NCBI RefSeq assembly: GCF_902459465.1
Contig: NC_047062.1
Coordinates: 30,436,673 to 30,500,672 of the forward strand
Origin: Asterias rubens
Taxonomy: Eukaryota > Echinodermata > Asteroidea > Forcipulatida > Asteriidae
DNA: 64,000 bases
Direction of reading: 5' to 3'
Part shown: in pieces, positions 51,719-60,700 of the stretch
Numbering within the stretch: the stretch's first letter is position 1
Layout of the letters: every line of letters begins with the position of its first letter
The notes under the pieces: model-generated
Told to the model about the DNA's origin: nothing
The model's database searches: none
The model's input: only the letters and a program-made list of their open reading frames with translations
Program-made: the position numbers and the translations under genes

Positions 51719-54700
51719 ATTAAATTTTTTAAATTATTATTATTCTTATTATTGAATAGGTCAGCCGATATGTGGGGTCTCGGATGCCTCATCTGGGAGG
51801 TCTACAACGGACCTCTGCCAAGAACTTCATCTCTGAAATCATTAGGAAAGGTAAGCATAAGGGAGCCATCTCAGCGGAGTGATATTATTTGTCACAGAAT
51901 TAGAACTTTTATTTCCAGTAATCAACAAGCTTTGCACCTATAAGAGATGTTAAATTTGCAACAGGGATAAAGAATATTAATTTTGGTTTTTTACCCATAC
52001 ACCGATGTGTGTTAGCACTGTATACTCAGTACTTTCCCGAGTCCTGTGAAAAAATAACACAGGCATGTTACTCTTGTGGAATTCGAACCCACGACCCTTG
52101 AAACTCTAGAGCAGTGTCTTACCAACTAGACTACCGAGGTTGCCTGGCAGCTAGAGGCAGTTTGAATCCTAGTTTTGGCAGCAGGTACCGCAACGATATA
52201 AGAGATGTTAAATTTGCATAGGGGATAAAGAATACTAGTTTTGGTTTTTACCCATACACCGATGTGTGTTAGCACTGTATACTTAGTACTTAGTTTTTCA
52301 CAGGACTTGGGAAAGTACCGAGTATACAGTGCTAATACACACAATTAATAAGCTTTGCACCATTTCACAAAGCATTGAATTTGGGAGTTAGATTTAAATA
52401 ACGTCTGGTACAATGACTTGCTTTTAGTCACAACTTACTGCTGACTTGAATTCCTCAGACTATAGAGACAGTTGTTACATGTATGTCCAAACGGTTCGAG
52501 GCAAGCTTTTGTAAAAAAAAACCTCCAAATGAGCAAACCCTGTGCCATACGCATTCATTCAGAATTGTGTATCCATGGGTGTTCACTGTCTCTTACGTAA
52601 CAACGCAAAAGTTTGTCTCGAATCATGTGACATACATGTAGCAACTGACTCTATAGACAGGGCCCAATTTCATAGAGCTGCTAAGCACACAAATTTGCTA
52701 AGCATAAAATATCTTCCTTAATAAAAACAGGATTGCCAACCAAATTTCTGTGTGATTTTCAGGATAAGCAGACAACAGCTGAATACCAGTAACAAGCAAT
52801 ATGCAACAAATGGAAATTCGGTTGGTAATCCTGTTTTTATCAAGGAAGAAATTTCATGCTAAGCAACTTTTTGTGCTTAGCAGCTCTATGAAATTGGGCC
52901 CTGATGAGTTCAAATTTAAGTGGTAACTTACATAACAAGCACGTCATTGTAACAGACAATATACAAATCTAACACGCAAATGGCTTATTGTGGCGTTTGA
53001 TTGTCTTCATAAACAGATTCCCAAGCCCTTGGTGGCAAACTACTGTGAGTTGGTCGGAGCCAACCCCCTCTCCAGACCCAACCCGGCTAGGTTCATCGAG
53101 ACATGCCGGAACAGTGGCGGCTTCCTCCACAATAGCTTTGTGGACACTAACATGTTTCTAGAGGAGATTCAGGTCAGTTCGACTAATTTTTTTTGCATCA
53201 TTGAATATGAAACCCTGTAGATAGATCATTTTATAATCGCCTCTTGCTACAATGTAGTTATGTATTCTGCAGCCGATTTCACGAAACGCTAGGATCAATC
53301 CTATCTCGAGTTATGAACAGTAACCAGTCCTAACTTAAGACGAGTTCAATGCGTCCTACGTATTTTGATACGGAACGGAACCCATCCTAAAGTCCTAAGA
53401 TTGATCCTAAGTTTTGGTAAAATCGACGGCTGGTTGGCTGAAATACAGTCACATGTGTCTAAAAGGTTTGGGTACTTTTTTGTAGCACAAAATACAATCT
53501 CCACAGATTTAGATTAAACTTACACGGTTTGAAGAAAGTGATGATAGGAAGCTTCCCTTAAAATATTATTTGCTGAGGTGCTGTAGTTTGTGAGAAATGA
53601 GTAAAACAATGTCACCAAAACTAAATTTTCATCTCAGTGAGACGAAAATTATTTTATCATGTACAATGTATTACAGTTACTGGTATTAAATACCAATACT
53701 GAAATACACTTGTACATGCTATCTCACTAAGATGAACATTTATTTTTGTGACAGGTCCCTCTTTTGGTCACTCACAGTCCCTCTGGGGCGATAGATGTGA
53801 TCTAGTGACCTCATTCCATTTGCTGCAAAGTTTCCATAATAATGGGGATTTTAAAATTTGTTTATCATAAGCATTGAAGGATTGATTTATTTTCAGGGAA
53901 ATATCTGCAGAATCAGAGAGAATCGGCAGCTCTATATTTAGCCCAGTGGCCGGGATAATAATGTTCATGCGCCACAAGCCTAAGCGTTGATGAACACTTT
54001 ATATTGTACACATAATTTTTGTATTGTACACATAATTTTTATATTGTACACATAATGTATTATTCTACAACAGATTAAAGAACAATTAGAGAAGAATAAA
54101 TTCTTTGCGAGCCTCAGCACATCAATCGACGACTTCCCTCAGGAGTTCTGTCGATATCGAATCCTTCCTCTCCTCCTGCAAGCCTTTGAGTTCGGAGGGG
54201 CAGGCTCCGCTGTGCTGACACCCCTACTCAAGGTGAGATCCTGAATCAAGATAATAATAAAAACCAAATTTATATTTGTAGGATTTGAAACTTTGCATGG
54301 TGGAAATACGATATGGAAAGGTTTGTGGTTACACCATGTAATGACTATCTCTAAATGAGTTGGGTTGGTTCTGAAAAGAACTGGGCCCAATTTCATAGAG
54401 CTGCTAAGCACAAAAAATTGCTTAGCATGAAATTTCTTCCTTGTTTAAAACAGGATTACCAACCACCACGTTGATTTCAGTATAAGCAAACGGCAGCTGA
54501 ATACCAGTAACAAGCAATATGCAACAAATGGAAATTTGGTTGGTAATCATAATTTTATCGAGTAAGAAATTTCATACTAAGCAAATTTTTGTGCTTAGCA
54601 GCTCTATGAAATTGGGCCCTGTTGATTCCACTTCGACGTTTCGATCAGTATGCTCTGATCGTCTTCTGGAGGAAGCTGGACTCATGCAGCATCAGAGTCC

Positions 54701-57700
54701 AGCTTCCTCAGGATCAGAGCATACTCATCGAAGTGTGGAGTTGAAACCGGCGGTTATTTTCAGAATCACCCCAACTCATTTAGAGATAGTCATTACATGG
54801 TGTTACCGCAAACCTTTCCATATCAAATTTATATAGCGCTTGTTCCTAAGGTTGCAAAGCGCTCATGGGGGCATGGTTGGCTTGTGCGTAAAGCGCTCAC
54901 CTCTCACCCAGGTTACCCTGGTTCGATACCCGGCCAGGGGCATACGTTGAGTTGAGTTGTGCGCTGGTTCTCTGCTGTGCTGAGAGGGTTTTCCAGACCA
55001 ACCGGTTTTCCTCCCTCGGGAAAGATCAAACACTTTCGATCTATGGCTGTGCTCCGTGGTCATAATGGGTTGATGTGGCTGGCTGCCATAATTTCTTCTC
55101 TCCACCCAGGAGTACAAATGGGTAAAGGCAAGAGCTGGGAAGTAACATTTGTATACCTTTGCTACTGGTGCCCCACTCATTTCTTGCTCAGCAAAAGTAT
55201 TTGGTCGACAGCATTTTCTGCTAAACAGTTTTATGAATGGGGCCCTGCTTTAGAATGTGGAAGATATTGCATTTAAATCCCTCCCCAGCTGCGAAAGTTA
55301 CCCATAACATTGAGGCAGGGCATTGAGGTCAGTTCGTCTTCTTTTTATTCTCAGCTTGGTAAGCTTCTTGAAGATGATGAATATCAGAAGAGGATAGTGC
55401 CGTGTGTCGTGAAGATGTTCTCGTCAACGGACAGAGCAACAAGAGTCAAACTTCTTCAACAGGTAACTTGTCCAATGATTTAAAGCTTTTGCCTGGTTTG
55501 TTGTAACACCATGTATTTAAAGCACTCCAGGGGGGCAGGTACAAAAAGAATCACACGCCGTCAGCATGGGTACTACTTTCAGGCCTATAGTCTAGTGTGA
55601 ATTTCTAGCCCTATTGTAATTTTGAGGTTTGTCCGTTTTTAAGATCAACAAGAATTAAAGTTCATTCTTTATTTACTACTTATTATTCTGTGCATTATAT
55701 TTTTTGCATTATTTTGAATTGTATTATTACTGATGGAAAAATTGTAAAAATAAAAAAATAAAAATTTAAAGTGCACCTGTAGTACTTTGAGATGCATTCC
55801 TGTTCATTGATAAAGTGCTATTATAAGAACTGAATTTTAGTGTGCACAGCCACAATCATGGATACATGTTTTTTGTTTTTGATTTTATGAAAAACAGTTT
55901 GAGACCACTGATGTAGCAGTTTGTCTCAATGCTTTATTCATCACTTAACAATCGCATGATGAAGTTCTTGAGTTTGTCGAATACAAGATCTACAAAGAGT
56001 TTACTGTATACTTATCGGTTGTTCAATTGGTGTTTTTGGATACTATTGGTAATTACTCAAAATCATTTTTAGCTTAAAAACTTACTTGGTAACAAGCAAT
56101 GGAGAGCTGTTGATAGTAAAAAACATTGTGAGAAACGACTCCCTGTGAAGTAACGTAGTTTTCAAGAAAGAAGTAATTTTCCACGAATTTGATTTCAAGA
56201 CCTCAGAATCAGATTCTCAGAATTAGATTCTGAGGTCTCGAAATCAAGCATCTGAAAGCACACAACTTCGTGTGACAAGGGTGTTTTTTCTTTCATTATT
56301 ACTCACAATTTCGACAACCAATTGAGCTCAAATCTTCACAGGTTTGTTATTTTATGCATATGTTGGGATACACCAAGTGAGAAGACTGGTCTTTGACAAT
56401 TACCAATAGTGTCCAGAGTCTTTAACAAAATGTATACCCATGATTGTGGGTAAGCACTTATTATTTTTGTCGATTGCTTTGTAGATGGAATATTTCGTTG
56501 AGCATCTCCAACCACCAGTCGTCAACGACCAGATCTTCCCCCATATCTGCCACGGTTTCAACGACACGAATCCCATCATCCGAGAACAAACTGTCAAGGT
56601 AAGTCGGACTTTGGAGCAGAGGTTAAAGTACTTTTAGTTGAACATAGTTTATGGCTATAAACGTGATTTCAAATTGTGTGATTGGTAATTTTTTTCTTTA
56701 ATTGCTACATGTAAGCTTGCGTGCCATGCCTATGTTTAAATACTTCTTTGATCCTGTCTGAAACGGCAACTTCGGCAAGAGCTTCGGCGCGCACCTGCCT
56801 ATTCTTCAACACTGGCAGACACGCTTATCTAGCCGTAGCTGTAGCCGAAGACGTCGTTTCGGACACGGCCTCCCTGTGTTTATATCACACATTTAATCAT
56901 GGCAAAGTGATGCCCTTTCGACCGAGCAGAATAGATAAACTGTCCCTGGTAATTATGAATTTTAATTTGTTATGATTGAGCTCTTTTACAGGCACTGGTC
57001 ACGTTTGGTAAGAGTCACAGTCTTTTATTATTTGTGTGAGAATTTACCTCTTCCTCAAAAACCAGAGGGAGCTGTTTCTCACAATGTTTTGTACTCATCA
57101 ACAGCTCTCCGTGCTCGTTACCAAGTAAGTTTTTAGGGTAACAGTTATTGTGAGTAATCACCAACTGTGTCCAGTGCCTTTAATGCAATGATTTATATTT
57201 AACCATGTTGGTGTTCCACTTTGAAGGCGATGCTTCTAATGGCCCCGAAGCTGAACGACAAGAACCTGAACACAGAACTCCTCAAGCATTTTGCCAAGAC
57301 ACAGGCCAAGGATGACCAGGGAGGGATTCGAACCAACACCACCATCTGTTTGGGGAAGATTGCGTGTTACCTCAATCCAGCTGTAAGTATCATGTCAGAC
57401 CTCTTTGCATATAAAAATGGTAAAATGGTAAAGTGTCTGCTTAACATGCATAATAACACAAGTGTCAGATCAGACCAGGTTTTGAACTTACACTGTGCTG
57501 AACAGAAACACCAAAGCTTGAGCCTGGTGCTCTTAGCAGCTCATCCACACATTTTTACGGTGTTGTTTTGGTCACACAGACAATATAAAACAAAACAATT
57601 AAGACAAAACTTTAATAGACAGATTTCTTTGGGGCACACAGCCTATAGATTGGGAAGATAAACGTGTCTTTAATGTAATATGTGTTAAGTTTGCATCAGG

Positions 57701-60700
57701 GATAAAGAATATTATTTTGTTTGTTTACCCATACACAAGACTCTGGATAGTACTGAGTATACAGTGCTAAACACACATCGGTGTATGGGTAAAAACCAAA
57801 TAATATTCATTAATATTAATATTAATATATTGATATTAATATTCATTATCCCCGATGCAAACTTAACATCTATATATAACGTTGTGGTGCCCGCTGCCAA
57901 AACATAGGATTCAAACTGCCTCTAGCTACTGGGCAATCTCGGTAGTCTAGTTGGTAAGACGTCACTGCTCTAGAATCGTGGGTTCGAATCCCACCTGAGT
58001 AATATGCCAGTGATATTTTTTTCACAGGACTTGGGAGAGTACTGAGTATACAGTGCTAACACACATCAGTGTAATTATGGATAAACAACCAAAATTAATA
58101 TGTCTATAATGCATTTGTTTTCCTCTTTGGTATACAGACAAGGCAAAAGGTCCTCTCCTCTGCGTTCGTGCGCGCCATGAAGGATCCCTTCCCACCAGCG
58201 CGGACGGCAGGCGTCATGTCCATGTTAGCAACTCAGAACTACTACTCCTTGAGGGACACAGCATTCAAAGTACTCCCCACCCTCTGCACCCTGACTGTCG
58301 ACCCCGATAAAGGGGTCCGGGATCAGACCTTCAAGGCTATTGGGGTGTTTCTACAGAGGCTCCAGACCGTTTCTGACCACCCTGAGACTGCTGCTGAAAT
58401 AGGTGAGTTGTATAACGATCTGAAAAATTGTATACAAAATGAATTCGGTTCACACCCTTATAGTATAGTTTACCTGGTTGGTTCTTTTTACAGCTATTAA
58501 CCCCTTTAGTGCACAGATAAAAAAATAATAAATTGCTCCCACCATACGAAAGCTCAATAATCACTCTAAACAACCACATGAGGGCGGTATATTGGGGTTG
58601 TAGTCTCAATACGACCATTTCTAAAAGTCCAATTTGACGTGTTTTAGGTGGTCGTTAGGGACCGCCTCGGCACCAAATGGCTGATGCATTTAATTATGTT
58701 TTTATTCGAACATGATTTAATTTCTCACTCGGATTTGTTTCAGTCATTGTATTTTACTTATAGCATGGCTCGAATTTGTTGGAAAAAAGAATACACTAGT
58801 GATACTATGTTATAGTAGGAACGGGGCAGAGTACATTTAAGTGAAATGGAGGCGATCGATGGAAAGCCTTCGCTAGATTTGGGAATGCCATACAAGACAG
58901 ACAACGGACACAAAAGACAAAAACATTTGCAGACAGACGGACATGACAAGGGGGCAAAGAACACTGTTAAAAATAGCTGCAAGAATCTATATAGAAAGGT
59001 TTGCGGTAACACCATGTAGTGACTATCTCTAATGAGTTGGGGTGGTTCTGAAAAGAGCCCAATGGTTTCAACTTGACATTTCGATCAGTATGCTCTGATC
59101 GTCTTCTGGAGAAAATACAAGAATTTACATAAATAGATAAGAAATGCTAACAATAACGAGCTTAACTATTATTTTTGACAGAGGCTGAAGTGAACGCAGC
59201 AGCGAGTACACCACAGGGGGCAAGTACAAGCTGGACAGGCTGGGCTGTTACCTCACTAACGTCCAGGTTCTATCGACCAGGTGCTGGGGCAGATAAGACT
59301 GCAGCCAAGGCACCTAATGCTTCCACTACAGGTGGGTAACTTCAGAGTATGGAGGGGCTTGTGGTAGTATGCACAGCCTTCAGCTCAGTTTAGTTCAATT
59401 CAGTTTATTTCCACTCAATCAGTTTGCTTACACATATATACATGTACGTTACTTTATATACACAATGCGTAATGATTAAGTGGTGGAAGTCTCCTTAAAG
59501 CAACAGGATTCACACTGCCTTCTTGCTACCGGGCAACCTCGGTAGTCTAGCTGGTAAGACACTGCTCTAGAATTGCAAGGGTCATGGGTTCCCAGGTCAA
59601 AATTCCAGTTGAACCTAGTTAACTGGTGTCAACTGGTTCAACTGGATAGTGACCAAACTCGTCCATTTTCCATATTAACCAACTGGTTTGGAGTAGGTTT
59701 AACTGTGTTCAACTAGGTTGAAATTATAAACCAGTTGGTTTCTGTCCATTTTCCATATTAAACCAACTGGTTTTAACTGTGTTTAACTAGTTTATCAACT
59801 GGTTTTCAACTAGTTCCAGTTAAACCCAGTTTAACTAGGTTCAACTGGAATTTTGACCTGGGTTGGAATCCCACCTGAGCAGTATACCTGTACTTTTGTT
59901 CTCAGAACTCATTATAGACCGTATTGAATAACCCCTTTGCTGCTACGTAAGTCGCCATCTTGTAGGTCAAACCATATGCGCGCGTCTAAACGCGTACATC
60001 AAAGAAGCATGCAGCACACAGCGTTCCCGGTTTGATTTCTACGGCACAAGCACGCATGCACACACGCACACGCTCCCAGACTCCATCTTGTAGGACAGAT
60101 ATTTGAACGGTAACGTCATATTCAATACGGTCTATACAGTGCTAACATACATCGGTGTATGAGTAAAAACCAAATTCAATATTCTTTATCCCCGATGCAA
60201 ATTTAATATCTATTATTATTATATAATTATACAATCTGATTTTATTATCTTTCTTCAGCTCCATCGCAACAAACGTCCAGCACAGCAGGGGGAGCCACCC
60301 ATCCTGCCTCTGCCACACCCCAGGACACAAGGGATGGCGGCACTGAGGACCAGAAGGCAAGGAACTCTGCATCAGATTATGAAGACACAGGGGATGGCGG
60401 AGACGGTGAGGGATGGGATGATAACGAAGAGTGGGGAGACATTGATGTAAGTAGGATTCTTTTTCCAAACACTTTTTTTAATAATTTGTATCCAAGTCGC
60501 CAGACGCACAAGACCTGGAGGCCACTCCAAGGTGTGCTACAATCAACTATTTTTCCAGGGGCTGTTTCCACCTACTCCTGGGGCTGAAACAGGGTTTCCC
60601 CCTTTATGCTGCTCTCAATCTGTGGTGTATATGCTAGCGAATGTGCTTACTAATGGAAAATATTTGACAATTACTCAAACTTCATAACATTCTCCATGTC

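Noticed and set aside
57935..58005. tRNA gene with B box GGGTTCGAATCCC
   Set aside because: The arms do not fold well and the unit continues into a SINE tail shared with 51965-52350 and 59500-60210.
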